Assembly: GCA_963995525.1 (NCBI GenBank) | Contig: OZ023218.1 | Span: forward strand, 49,613,454 to 49,677,453 | Direction: 5' to 3' | Origin: Escarpia spicata | Taxonomy: Eukaryota > Annelida > Polychaeta > Sabellida > Siboglinidae | Length of the DNA: 64,000 nucleotides | Shown: positions 1 to 11,369 of the stretch, piece by piece | How positions within the stretch are numbered: the stretch's first letter is position 1 | Layout: every line of letters begins with the position of its first letter | Translations under genes and position numbers: made by a program | Notes under the pieces: model-generated | The model's database searches: none | Seen by the model: the letters and a program-made list of their open reading frames with translations, nothing else | What the model was told of the DNA's origin: nothing

Positions 1-1135
1 TTTTCAGTATTGTTGCGGTATTGTTTATTGTGCGAAGCATGTTATTTCGGATGCATTTTTTTGCAAGTTCGTGATTTATTTTGGTTATAGTTATTTCATT
101 TTATCTACGTGTGTTAAGTGTTTTTAATTTACCTGTATGCATTTTTACTTCCCGTGTTTGAAAGAACACGACTTGTTGTGGCTCTTCCTAAAGAAATAGT
201 CAACGTAATGTGAACGAGATTTCGAAACCGCATTATGCCTAGGTGGAATCGAACCACCCGCGCAGTTACCGCACCCGCACCTCCCCAGGGATGAACCCAG
301 AGTGGGTAATCTATGGGGACACTAAAACATCCACTGGCAGCCGAGCAAAATGATGTAGAATTTTTTCGCCGCTGCACCGACGTCAGTTCAGTAACGGCGG
401 CACATTCAAGAGGTCTACAGGCACGCCTCTTTTGTTCATGCACAGCGTAGCCAAATTCCAAAGGTCTACGGGGGCATGTATCCTGCTAGACCCGCCTATG
501 CTCCCCCTATCAATCATTGCACTTATTAAAAGTACATACACATGGACACTTGGTGCTATTGTTCACTGTTAGCTATGCGTACTTTTATTCTACCTGTGAA
601 TAACAAATCAGTACATATATGTAACGAGTGTAAAATGTATGTGTTTTTTCTATAAAAAAATATTTTAGGGGGTATACAGACTAATGTTACGAAGCATTAT
701 AAAGGGTGACGGTCTCACAAAAGTCACAATTTAGCATGATATACTGTATAGATGTTCCTGATATGAGTAAGTCTGAAACAGATTGTCCACAGCTTCCGAA
801 ATGCTACGTGTGCGTGCTGCTTACGGCGTGCGACACCCTCGGCGTCTCCCAGTAGTGAGCCTAGCTTCTTGGTCATCCGGCATTCCTGTTATATTCGTTG
901 TGTGGACCTATGTTTGTTTTTATTTCGTGTCGTGAAATAAATACACTCAGTGTAAAATAAATTACGACAATGTCGGTTCGGCTTGTTTACATGAAACGTT
1001 TGGAGTTTTTCGTGCGAGTACTTGTGACACCGAATCTGTTTAAAAAAGGTTGCTGAAGCCTAATCTGGCCAAAGGCAGTTGCAGATGATGAGAATGTATG
1101 TGGGAGAGATTACAGCGCAAAGCCAATGGATAGAA
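1..1135. other. AT-rich intergenic stretch, no gene recognised
   Basis: No open frame in this stretch looks coding. The only structured part is a tRNA T-arm-like motif near 242-257, listed separately. Confidence 0.6.
225..330 (-). repeat. possible tRNA-derived repeat relic (T-arm-like motif)
   Basis: Read on the minus strand, 242-257 holds GGTGG-TTCGATT-CCACC, a perfect five-base-pair T-arm with a B-box-like loop. No A box sits at the expected 40-45 base distance, so this is at most a 3' half of a tRNA-derived repeat. Confidence 0.3.
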
Positions 1136-1139
1136 GTGA

Positions 1140-1290
1140 AGCACGTGTTTCGTCTTTCGTTGTCGTCTCGTGACCGGCTGGCAAGTTCAACTGATTGGTG
1201 TTAAATGCCGGCGGTCAATTGGCTTTCTCAAGTTGTCACATGTAACGACCAAAATCATTTCCTTGGACGATTAAAAAGTACGCATTATGT
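1140..1290 (-). repeat. dispersed repeat family R2, minus copy
   Basis: The reverse complement matches 55370-55500 in two blocks: ATTTTGGTCGTTACAT, and a block running from CATTTAACACCAA through GTTGAAC to GGTCACGAGACGAC. The same CCAACCCGTTGAAC core lies at 53930 and 55685. This is an interspersed repeat of unknown class; a B-box-like GAGTTTGATCCC in the other copies makes a SINE plausible. Confidence 0.55.
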
Positions 1291-1660
1291 TATTAAACTG
1301 ACTGCACATATTTCTGACGCTAGTAATACATTGCACATCTGGACATGAAAGAACGTGATACGTGATGGGCAAACGAGCTAAGGATGCAACTTTAACGCAA
1401 TCCAGATAACTAGCGAAAATCGTTGAACAAGTCACTTAAAGAATGTATAGTTTGGCTAGTCGTGAATATTTACGGGATGGAACACGACCTCTCAAACCGA
1501 CACGCTCCAGATGGCACGTGGATAAGGGAGCCATCGAGACAAACATTTGGAGGCACAACGTGGAGCAAAATCACCCGTCAAATGATGAATTTTCGAACAT
1601 TTGTAATTCCGCGAACGTCACAAATTTACAATGACTGTGTGCATGCATTATGTCCATGTA
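1291..1660. other. no gene recognised
   Basis: Short overlapping open frames only. None shows a domain, a splice context or a compositional signal. Confidence 0.5.
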
Positions 1661-1663
1661 CCT

Positions 1664-1775
1664 GTCACATGACGCTTCCCCTCGATCCCTTGCTGGGTGG
1701 GACCACATCAGTTGGTAATACTTGGTATGTTACGCCAACTAACGAGTCGTCTCCGCCTGTTGCAACGATCAGGTA
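1664..1775 (+). repeat. direct repeat upstream of SINE, copy 1
   Basis: This segment (GATCCCTTGCTGG, GACCACATC, then GACGAGTCGTCTCCGCCTGT) recurs at 2098-2182 with scattered changes. Both copies end 20-30 bases before a tRNA-like SINE head. It is either part of a longer composite element or a local tandem duplication of flank plus SINE. Confidence 0.65.
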
Positions 1776-1790
1776 GTCCCTCCCACAGCG

Positions 1791-1925
1791 TGGCACAGTG
1801 GCACAGTGGCACAGTGGCACAGTGGCGCAGTGGCACAGTGGCGCAGTGGCACAGTGGCACAGTGTATAGAACATCCGACTCTTATTCGCGAGAGCCTTGG
1901 CGTGAGATCAGAGCTAATTGCACTT
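1791..1925 (+). mobile_element. SINE fragment with A-box minisatellite
   Basis: The 9-base unit GTGGCACAG (variant GTGGCGCAG) is repeated about eight times at 1791-1864. It then runs into a tRNA-like head (catccgactcttattcgcgagagcc) like that of the intact SINE at 2209-2262. The unit is the SINE's own A box (TGGCACAGTG), so the array is an expansion of a pol III promoter element. The B box of this copy is lost. Confidence 0.65.
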
Positions 1926-2085
1926 ATTTATCATTCGCATTTCTCGTATAGTCAATGCAGGCCGTCGACCATTCATCGCCGAACGGTGATGAATAGGTCT
2001 TTGGTAAGGCCAACACATAATATGGTTCGACGAAAGGCGAGTGCCTTGACGCCGCCATTCACCACACCTCGAATGTATCACATGT

Positions 2086-2185
2086 CTTCTTCTTCCTCTG
2101 GATCCCTTGCTGGGGAGGACCACATCTGTTGGTATGCTACGCCAAGTGACGAGTCGTCTCCGCCTGTTGCAACGATCATCTAGTT
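2086..2185 (+). repeat. direct repeat upstream of SINE, copy 2
   Basis: Second copy of the segment at 1664-1775, again directly upstream of a SINE head. Its GACGAGTCGTCTCCGCCTGT block matches exactly; other parts differ by substitutions and short indels. Confidence 0.65.
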
Positions 2186-2199
2186 CCTCCAACTTTGTG

Positions 2200-2545
2200 G
2201 GAGCGCAGTGGCACAGTGCTTAGAGCATCCGACTCTCATTCGCGAGAGCCCGAGTTCGAATCATATACTGCGGTGTCGAACCTTGGGCAAGTTCGTTCAG
2301 CGTTCACTCTATTAGTACGTTGCTCCAGTTCGCTCAGTTGTATAAATGAGTACATGGCTATAGACAGTGGAGCATGTTTGTGTATGAATAATCTTCGAGC
2401 ATTACTGGCACCGTGGCTGAATGCTTCACAGAGACGCATAGATGGTGTTGGATTGACCATGTTTGCCAGGGAATAAAGTGTAAAGCGTATTTAGCATTCC
2501 CAAGGACTGGATACTGCGCTATGTTAGGACTACGTTTACTTTTGG
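2200..2545 (+). mobile_element. tRNA-derived SINE, nearly full length
   Basis: An A box (TGGCACAGTG, 2209-2218) and a B box (AGTTCGAATC, 2253-2262) lie 44 bases apart, the spacing of a tRNA. An anticodon-stem-like CTCTC/GAGAG sits between them. The body (GTGTCGAACCTTGGGCAAGTTCG, then TGTATAAATGAGTACATGGC, then GTTTGCCAGGGAATAAAG) and the 3' end (AAGGACTGGATACTGCGCTAT) are shared with the minus copy at 9575-9885; the first part is shared with 23655-23825. Pol III transcription from the internal promoter is expected from the family type, not shown here. Confidence 0.85.
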
Positions 2546-2748
2546 CTTTACTCTCTCTTGTTCTCAGCTGCCTTTTTAAGATATCTCTCCAGAGTGTATT
2601 TCTCCTCCCCCTTCCAGCTCTACCACCCTCTTCTGTTTCCATGCTCTCTTTGTCTGTCTTTCTTCGTTCATTATCTGTATGTGGCTTGCCCATCTCCCAT
2701 CTTCCTCTCTGCGTCCCTCCTCTCTCTATCTATCCCTCCCTCTTTCCC

Positions 2749-3259
<511 letters not shown>

Positions 3260-3301
3260 CTCTCGGTCTCTATCTCTCTCTCTTCCACCTATCTATATAT
3301 C

Positions 3302-3303
3302 TA

Positions 3304-3378
<75 letters not shown>

Positions 3379-3438
3379 GCCTCTCTGTCTGTGTGTCCGT
3401 ATGTCCGTATGTCCGCCCGTCCGCCCGTCCGTCCGTCC

Positions 3439-3470
<32 letters not shown>
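3302..3470. repeat. (CTGT)n microsatellite with CCGT/CCGC variants
   Basis: CTGT tetranucleotides at 3302-3379, a degenerate CCGT/CCGC zone at 3395-3440, then CTGT again to about 3468. It directly follows the CT tract, so this is a compound microsatellite. Confidence 0.95.
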
Positions 3471-3476
<6 letters not shown>

Positions 3477-3479
3477 ATG

Positions 3480-4815
3480 TCTCCGCACTGTGGGCTAACG
3501 TCACAATATTAACTATAACCAATGAGCTTGTACAAGTTACAAGAAGCAATACAAACTGGCTGGACTTGTGCCGATAGTCGGAAACTTCCGAAAACTCACG
3601 AACTTACTTTTTGGACCCGTTGCAGGTTAAAGTTCCTTTTTATTGTTAAAACTTTTGCGTATTCTTAAAAGAAATACTTGAAATACTGATCTAAATTTGT
3701 TTGACTAACATAAATTGTGATCATTTGTTAGTAAGTAAGTTCCATTGACCTTCAAAGGTTGTTTTGTGCACTTTTGCCCGGCCGTTGTTATATTGATAGT
3801 TGTGCTGACATGCTTATATAAACGAGGACATTTTGCCAAATACATACAATAGAGATGCATTATCCGCTTGACTTTGATCTATTAATGATTAATGTTTTTC
3901 CAAACTTGTTGTGAACAAATGTCATGGCTAAATGGTAGTAGTTAATACGTGTATATACAATGCGGTAAAACACGCACTTTGTCAAAGAGTATGTTTTTCA
4001 CTGTACACAGTCGTCGCTGTTCCCTTCGCTTAGACATATGTATCCATTCCAGCTGGCTGCCTCGTGTCCAGGCACGATCGGGAAAGGTCGTATGCTGGAG
4101 TTTTTGCCAGCTCGAAGTGTGACATTTAATATTGTGTAGTAGGTCTTCCCGGTTCAACAAACACAACACATATTTTTGTTCTGCTAGTATAATGCCAATT
4201 CTCAAATACGTACAGATCATATAGACCATAGGGTTCAATTTTTTCCGGCACTGAGATGTATTAATGCGAGAAAGTGGAATGAAACATGTCTGAATGAATA
4301 GAACTACGGTGGAGATTATGATTAGACTGGCAGAAAACGAGGTTTATACTGCCGATTTTGTAGCGGAATAGTGTGTATTCCACCTTGTGCCCCTAGTTAT
4401 GTATTATAAGCCATCTTCTGACTAAATGAACATTATATATGTTGAAGTACATCACAAATAGTTATACTAATTTACACACTATATACTGTCTTCCGATTCA
4501 ATTCCCCAAATTCAGCTGTACTTTTAAACTATTTATCGTTAGTTATATGCGTGCGTATACTCGCCTGTACTCTTCTAAGGAAACACGCGTACGACATGTC
4601 AGATATTTCAAATTTATTGTTTCCGTCTAAATTGGTAAAATCACATACATCGAGTCTTAATTTGAATATCGGAACGATCGTTAAATCATGTTTGAACACA
4701 CGTTTAGTGAGGTATGTGCTTGCATGCTAGTGTGCGTGCCTGTGTGTTTGTCCGCATTCGCGTGTATGTGGGTTGACGCGAACAAGTGGCAGTCAACAAC
4801 GTGTTGCACAAAATT
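3480..4815. other. no gene recognised
   Basis: AT-rich with short frames only. AATAAA is present on the minus strand near 4615 and could serve the gene at 5179-5767, about 560 bases beyond its stop. That link is speculative. Confidence 0.45.
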
Positions 4816-5178
4816 GTTTTAACGAAAGTGCTTAATATCGACTCGCATGGCTAACCCCGAATGTGCGTCATTTGAGGCGGAACGCGCTAGAGCGCGCGAC
4901 ATCGTGTTAGATTGCACAGTCGCATGTATAGATTCAAGCATGTCTGCTTTCACCTTGCTCCCTGTGGACGCAGCATTTTCGTTATGCTTGTCAGCTGGCA
5001 TTTCGAGCGTACCTGTACCTTTTATCACCGCCGGCTTATTGTGCGATCGGCAATTACACAAACTGCGCATGGATGCATCCTATTTCTTAATTGGCCGGGA
5101 CAATGGAACCAGTTGCTGGCCCGGCCCGGCTTCAAAGGCGACAAGGAATGACAAACGGCGAAACGAGCAAGGAATGAC
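4816..5178. other. GC-richer flank downstream of the minus-strand cysteine exon
   Basis: Open frames exist on both strands (4847-5194 plus, 4819-5070 minus), but neither has a domain or a paired-cysteine pattern. On the minus strand this would be the 3' untranslated region of the gene ending at 5179. Confidence 0.35.
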
Positions 5179-5767
5179 TCATAGCGACGGGTGATGACAC
5201 CAACGCGCGATGCAGCTCAGGCGTCGCCAGACGTCGCGTTGGGTCACATCGAGAAGGGCACCGCAACGATTGTTGATGCACTGCGCCAGACTCGCGCTGA
5301 TTTTCCTCTTGGCGACCACGGCGTGGCTTACGTCGGTGTCAAGCAAGACTTCTCTCTGCGTTCTCATTGCAGTGACGTAATCACTGCATAACAACCGGCG
5401 ACACATTGTAGAGAGCGGGGCGCGCATATTCGCATCCCGATTTAGTGGTTCCATTTGTTCCGCACGAGGACGCCACTGGCACGCCAATTGAATGCAGAGA
5501 ACGCCAACCGGAAGTTGCAGGTTACGGCACAGGAAATTTGCGCAATAAGCGGTGGTCTGGAAACTTGACTCCCGCGCGGGTTTGGCGATGGCTGATCCCG
5601 CGATTTTTTTCAGGTTTCTTCTGTACACCTTCGATATTGCCTTGTGACAACGCTTCTTTAGGCATTCGAGGTACTCAGGACTACCGGGTCTCTGCTTACA
5701 GAAGCGTGTTACACACAACCCTGAATTGTAAATGTTATGGCGTCTCTTGAACGTCGATGTAGAAGAA
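5179..5767 (-). CDS. terminal exon of a secreted-type protein with C-X4-C paired cysteines (family member A)
   Basis: Unrecognised family. The exon encodes about 195 residues and ends in a TGA. Counted from the TTG codon at 5718, the 14 cysteines fall at 2, 7, 19, 24, 59, 64, 75, 80, 106, 111, 147, 152, 169 and 174, so every cysteine belongs to a C-X4-C pair. Pairs 2/7-19/24, 59/64-75/80 and 147/152-169/174 form C-X4-C-X10-16-C-X4-C units, the pattern expected of helical hairpins stapled by two disulfides. Pair 106/111 lacks a visible partner. The last hairpin (CINNRC ... CIARWC) is followed by five residues and the stop. The start used is a splice acceptor (cgatttcag at 5776-5768, minus), which opens the frame in phase 2, as in the exons at 15471 and 56608. 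The upstream exon with start and signal peptide was not found. Paired cysteines suggest secretion (inference). Coding is well supported; function is unknown. Confidence 0.6.
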
Positions 5768-5779
5768 CTGAAATCGCAA

Positions 5780-6125
5780 CGCCGTTTTCATTAAATTATT
5801 ATTATCCCGTTGCCTAAAAAGATATACTTACAGACACTGGATACAGACAAAGAACAACGGCGTGATATATCCATTGTTAAAAATAGTTTTGCATATCAAT
5901 TGATGAAAATATAGACCTGGTCTCTATGGTACAGAAATTCTACCACAATCGATGTCGGAGGCAAAATAATAGAATGTTATCAGCAAACATTAATAATTCA
6001 AATGTAGTACTGAAAGGTATCAAGTAGAGTGTCAAACATAATCCTCCATTGTTCAGTGTTATCAGGCCATGTATACGAGTTGTATAAGATAACGCAACAC
6101 TGAGGGGACAAACCAAACGCAAATA
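5780..6125. other. putative intron upstream of the cysteine exon, no exon recognised
   Basis: AT-rich sequence with no clear donor-linked small exon. It would be intronic if the gene at 5179-5767 extends upstream on the minus strand. Confidence 0.35.
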
Positions 6126-6130
6126 CACAT

Positions 6131-6265
6131 ACTTGTGCAAACTACACCGCGCTGGTGCACACGTAAACGTATGCTTATTTATATATATATATATATATAT
6201 ATAAATAAGGACTACCGGGTCTCTGCTCTCTCTATATATATATATACATATATGTATACGTATAA

Positions 6266-6301
<36 letters not shown>

Positions 6302-6330
6302 GTACATATATATATATACATATATATAGA

Positions 6331-6385
<55 letters not shown>

Positions 6386-6443
6386 GTATATATATATAAG
6401 CATACATTTACGTGCGCTCCATCGCAGTGTAGTTTGCACAGGT
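6131..6443. repeat. inverted repeat (about 48-base arms) around a TA-rich core
   Basis: 6131-6177 read in reverse complement matches 6398-6443 (GCATACRTTTACGTG, then GTGTAGTTTGCACA) at roughly 42 of 48 positions. Between the arms is about 215 bases of TA/TATG microsatellite. It also carries the 20-mer aggactaccgggtctctgct (6208-6227), which is identical to 5677-5696 inside the cysteine exon. The structure could be a MITE-like element or a cruciform-forming palindrome. Confidence 0.7.
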
Positions 6444-6710
6444 GTGCATGCCAACAATACGTTCAACATATAATAAAGCATGATGTACATACGAACATAA
6501 CTCACGTGGACGTAACAAATCCACCGACAACAAAACACGCACATGCTCACACAGCGCCATACACACTCACTCCACACACATACATACACGCGTACGCGCG
6601 AACACATACATACACATGCATTCATCCATACACACATGCACAAAACGCGCGGATACACGCACACACGCACGCACATACACACACATTATACATCCATGCA
6701 CACACGCACT
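6444..6710. other. short unique segment then CA-rich low-complexity DNA
   Basis: 6444-6535 is unique non-coding sequence. From about 6536 the DNA becomes a degenerate CA/CGCA-rich tract. Confidence 0.5.
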
Positions 6711-7205
6711 CTCATCCACGCACACTCACTCCACACACATTCACTCCACACACACTCACTCCACACACACTCACTCCATACACACTCACTCCACACACAC
6801 TCACTCCATACACATTCACTCCACACACTCACTCCACACACACTCACTCCACACACACTCACTCCACACACACTCACTCCACACACACTCACTCCACACG
6901 CACTCACTCCACACACACTCACTCAACACACACTCCACACACACTCACTCAACACACACTCACTCCACACACACTCACTCAACACACATTACACACACAC
7001 TCACTCAACACACACTAACTCCACACACACACTCACTCCACACACACTCACTCAACAAACACACACTCAACACACACTCACTCCACACACACTCACTCAA
7101 CACACACTCACTCCACACACACTCACTCCACACACACTCACTCCACACACACTCACTCAACACACACTCACTCCACACACTCACTCCACACACATTCACT
7201 CCACA
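6711..7205. repeat. 15-base minisatellite (tcactccacacacac)n
   Basis: More than 30 units of TCACTCCACACACAC with TCAACACAC variants and occasional 2-base shortening. Because 15 is a multiple of three, all frames stay open and give Thr/His/Ser polymers, so the long frames here are artefacts. Confidence 0.92.
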
Positions 7206-7255
7206 CACGCGCGCGCACGCGTACGCTCATGCTTACATCCACGTACATTCATCCA

Positions 7256-7256
7256 T

Positions 7257-7355
<99 letters not shown>
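7256..7355. repeat. (GACA)n microsatellite
   Basis: About 25 uninterrupted GACA units, followed by CA/CG-rich low-complexity DNA to about 7490. Confidence 0.97.
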
Positions 7356-7489
7356 CACTCGCACACACATAAACACACGTTTACATCCTCGCATATGTAC
7401 ACACGCACGCACGCTCGCATGCACGCACGCACACACACACATTCACAGTCTATACACTATCACACGCGCACGCGCGCACATGCACACAA

Positions 7490-9235
7490 TTCTAAAAGAT
7501 AAGCATGGACTCACGCACGCAAGCAAACATAGACGTTTGATCGTCTTCAATATACCAACCTTGTGTCAGGCTTTCTGTCGTAGTGTATATCGAAGCAGAA
7601 CCCTGGAAACACAGAGGAACAACGTATCATTTTGTGCATTGCGCCGTTGTTTGATTAGCAACATACTGACAGATTCACACACAAACCTATCACCAGTACG
7701 ACCAGTGATCACAGCGTCGTTCTTACGTATTGCGGTATGTACAGAGCACGTGTGAAATGCAAGGTCACCCAATTATTGTGCTATTAATATTGCTTTACGG
7801 AGCAGAACCCGGGCTTTCTACAGCACACATATCAAAAAGATGCAGACATTTATTAATTAAGTAACTATAAGGTTTCCTGGAGAGTATGCTGCCAAGCATG
7901 CGACAATTCCTTCTAGTAAATGGATCTGAGATATGTTGCTCATATGCTAGATATGTAGATTGTTGTGTCCAGTAGTGATCATTTAAAAGTAAATCAGTCA
8001 GTCAATCAATCATTCATTCAATTATTAAGGTTGTTTCCAAAAGAAAAATACAGCAGTTTGTTATAGTTTAATAAAGCAAAATAAAATGTTCATACTTAAA
8101 AGGGTGGAATTAAACTATAATATGTTTTGAGCACATATTCCTATCATTATAAAACTAAATAAATCTAATAGCGTAATTACTCTGTTGCATCGCACTAACT
8201 GGTTGTGATATATGTGATATTGTTGTAGACGTAAACATTTAACACGGTGTGTTTAACTTCTGAATAGTTACGTATTTAGATACGAGAAACACTATAGCAG
8301 ATTCAAATAGGAACTATGTGCACCATATTGTACAATGCAAAAGTGTAAACTCATGAGACAAGTTTAAACTAATAAGACAAGTTTAAACTAATAAGACAAC
8401 TGTGACCAGGATGACTGGAACTGTTTGGGGAAACATCTCGTCCATCTGTGTATATGCGCCGAGATAAGTCGCGGTATCGATACGAATAACGTCTAGATTG
8501 GCAAAAATAAACGGACGTAATAATTGCTTGGATAAAGTTACACACTGCTCCTTTGGGCAAAACTGATAACGAAAAAATACATAAGTGGGTGTGATCGTTT
8601 GTTCTAGTGTAACACCACATGTGTCATTACTAATTAACACGAACTAAAGGTGTCATTGTTAATATGCCACCCACTCACGAGGCAATCCTGGGGCTTCGCG
8701 ACTCAATTGTCAAGCTACACACACGCTATGTGTTCACAGATAGGGATTTGTGTATTGTGGCGCGGTCGCCATCGCTGTACCACTAGTGTTTTAGCGAAGT
8801 AAGCATGACGGAGTGCGTGATACTCTCTGTGGGAAAATAGGTGGGTGACAGTATCCCTACGGACTCGGTATATATGTATGCACAGAAGAGTATAGGCAAT
8901 ACTCTCTGGGGAACAAATGTGGGTGACATTGTCCCCACGGTGCTTTTGAGATATATCGGCTGTAATTAATAATTGTGTTACACTGCAACGCATAAAGCCC
9001 ACGCGATTTACTAGGCAACACACGTGGCGTTGTATCACCATCACAGCACCACTCGCATAGTAAGTCCATACCAACGCTAATCAAAGAACAATACCGGATG
9101 TAATTACGAAACGTAAAAAATTAGCATGGTAACAAATCTCTTATGGTTATTTCACTTCCACGTCGCATCAACGGAAGAGAGTGGTCACATAATCTTTACA
9201 TTACCCGCTGCGTTCTGGTTTGACTCGCTAGAGAA
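7490..9235. other. no gene recognised; two small local duplications
   Basis: 8349-8399 holds a 20-base unit (GACAAGTTTAAACTAATAA) repeated two to three times. 8817-8861 and 8897-8940 are diverged direct copies 80 bases apart (TACTCTCTG, then GTGGGTGACA, then CC.ACGG). Nothing coding was recognised. Confidence 0.5.
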
Positions 9236-9560
9236 AAGTTACTATTAGCAGAAGGCATGGCTCAAGAAGAAAATGCAAAATGGCACGAGAAAATAGAAGG
9301 AAGACGGAGGAAATGAGAGAAGAGAATGGCATGAAGAAGTATATGACAATCAATACTGTTGTGAGCAGATTGAGATGAGCGGGGCGTGTAGAGAGAAAGA
9401 ATTAGGAACGATTGACGAAATAAAGCACATAAAACAAAACAGGGTGGCAGACGGAGAAGAGGAAAACTATGACGAAATGACAATGTGAAGAGATAACCCA
9501 AAAGGCAGCTGTGAACAAACGACATTAGAAGAACATCGCAGAAGACCGGGACAGATGTAG
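9236..9560. other. purine-rich segment on the plus strand
   Basis: Strong AG bias on the plus strand (for example gaagaaaatgcaaaatgg). Plus frames contain several stops. The 120-residue minus frame is hydrophobic only because of the pyrimidine bias. It may be a decayed LINE segment, but no motif could be aligned. Confidence 0.35.
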
Positions 9561-9574
9561 CAAAATCGTAATGT

Positions 9575-9885
9575 AAAGATATGTTCTTTATATAGCGCAG
9601 AATCCAGTCCTTAGGACTGCTCAAAGCGCTTTACCGTTTACTCCCTGGCAAACCTGTTAAATTGAAGACCATCTCGACTTCTCTGGGAAGCATCACAGCC
9701 ACGCTACAATTAATGCGCAAAGATTATTCGTATAGAAATATCCACCACTATCGATAGCCAGGTACTCATTCATACAGCTGAGAGAACTCGAGTAACGTAG
9801 AGTGAACGAACTTGCTCAAGGTTCGAAACGGCAGCGCAGGATTCGAACCCGGACTCTCTCGATAGAGAATCCCGCTCCGTAAAGG
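9575..9885 (-). mobile_element. tRNA-derived SINE, minus-strand copy
   Basis: Reverse complement of the SINE at 2200-2545. It shows a B box (GGGTTCGAATCC, near 9841-9852), then TCGAACCTTGAGCAAGTTCG, CTCAGCTGTATGAATGAGTA, GTTTGCCAGGGAGTAAACGG and the 3' end GGACTGGATTCTGCGCTATA at 9580-9605. The A box is mutated. The two copies fix the element at about 310-345 bases. Confidence 0.85.
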
Positions 9886-9889
9886 ATCA

Positions 9890-11265
9890 ACGGGAAGAAG
9901 GAGTTAGTTTGTCACTAGGGAGCCCAACCACGAGCGTTCACCAAGAGAAAGAACGTGTGGTGACGTACTAACAAGTGACATACCTAACAGTGCTAAAACA
10001 CTTGACCTGTCTGATGGACAGAGCTGAGGGACACTATCACAGTCACACCCCGTGGACAACACTTGACTTGATAGGTAGACTGGACATTTGCTGCCTGGTT
10101 GTTGTTTATTGGCAGAAGAAATGCCCATGTACGCATAGCCTTTTGTGCAACCAATGTGGTCTTATCTAGACAGGTAGCATCGATGTTGCTAACGCCGTGC
10201 GTGTTTGCCCCCGAAGTATCAAAATGTGCCTAGGTACGCCATTTGCTTAAGACTACCATGTCCCCAGGACCACCGCATGACTTCGTTCACAATATGAACG
10301 AATACTGGATGCGAATAAAACGTCTTTCCTTAGATTGGTAAGCTGTTGGCGTCGTACACAGACGTTATCGATATACTTCTCGCGAAATAACGTTTATCAC
10401 CTTTTGAAATATTTCTCACTAATACAAAAGTCCAATGCTGGTACATCGTACAGTTAATACAACGTCTGTGTAATAGTTTTGTCTATAGCCATCCTCCTTT
10501 CATGTTCTACACGCGTGCATTTTCTTGGCGTTTTGCCACGTTCTACGTACAAGCAGCACATATGTTAAAAGAAGGTTGTCTTTTCCGTCGGTAGTTATTA
10601 AGAGGAAGTTTATTAATAAGTTGTACTTACTCACAGTTTGGTCAGGAGCGTGTAAGCGAGCCGACGTCAACGATATATGTGCCTCTATGCAATAAGTGTC
10701 AATATGTATTTTGAGCAGATCGCGGGCGCTACTATCAAATTGCTAACAATGTTTTAGATATGTTAAACGTAATTTGGCAGGAGGTAACATTCAAAATAGT
10801 TCTACTAGTATCACGAACAGTGCATTAATACATGTTAGTAACTTGATTGCATTAGTGTAATGGTCTGGTCTTTATTATCACGTGACTCCAGCATGTACGT
10901 TGGTCAGTCACGTGACGTACGTGTTCATTTGCAGACACATCCCTGATTTGGTGACATCGGGTACACACAGCCTCCGTGCGTGCACACATAGTGTTAATTG
11001 GTTAAATCGACATTCCACAAATGGAGGGCTTCCTGGTGTAAAGCCATCTTATAATACTCGGACGAGGCTAGCAAACGGACGAAGCGCTGTCGTGGAGGCG
11101 CGCCGCTTAGAGGCCATATACGTGCCGACAAATGTCGTTCACCCATTTCACGGGCTAAATAGCATTACCTGCCACGTGAACTGTTGCTGCTTGTCACAGA
11201 ACAGCGCTGGTCACAACAACAGTTGTTCACTAAACATATCGATCGCGTTTATTAGATAGATCTGT
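9890..11265. other. no gene recognised
   Basis: Short open frames only (longest plus frame 10882-11259, without any recognisable domain). No repeats longer than a few bases were noticed. Confidence 0.45.
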
Positions 11266-11282
11266 TAGGTACCACGTTGTGC

Positions 11283-11365
11283 CTGGTATGGAGTAGCTAT
11301 GGCATCAACCTGGAATCACGGCGCTATATAAATGCTCTAATTATTATTATCATTATCATCATGCC
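11283..11365 (+). mobile_element. LINE 3' tail fragment
   Basis: CGGCGCTATATAAATGCTC followed by ATT/ATC trinucleotides. This matches the tail type seen after the LINE fragment at 37780-38090 (GCGCTGTAGAAATTTG plus ATT repeats). It is a severely 5'-truncated insertion. Confidence 0.55.
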
Positions 11366-11369
11366 TTCT

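Noticed and set aside
6374..7755. Open frames up to 379 codons over the CA-rich and GACA arrays
   Set aside because: The 15-base unit and the tetranucleotide lack stops, so length carries no coding information; there is no domain or start context.
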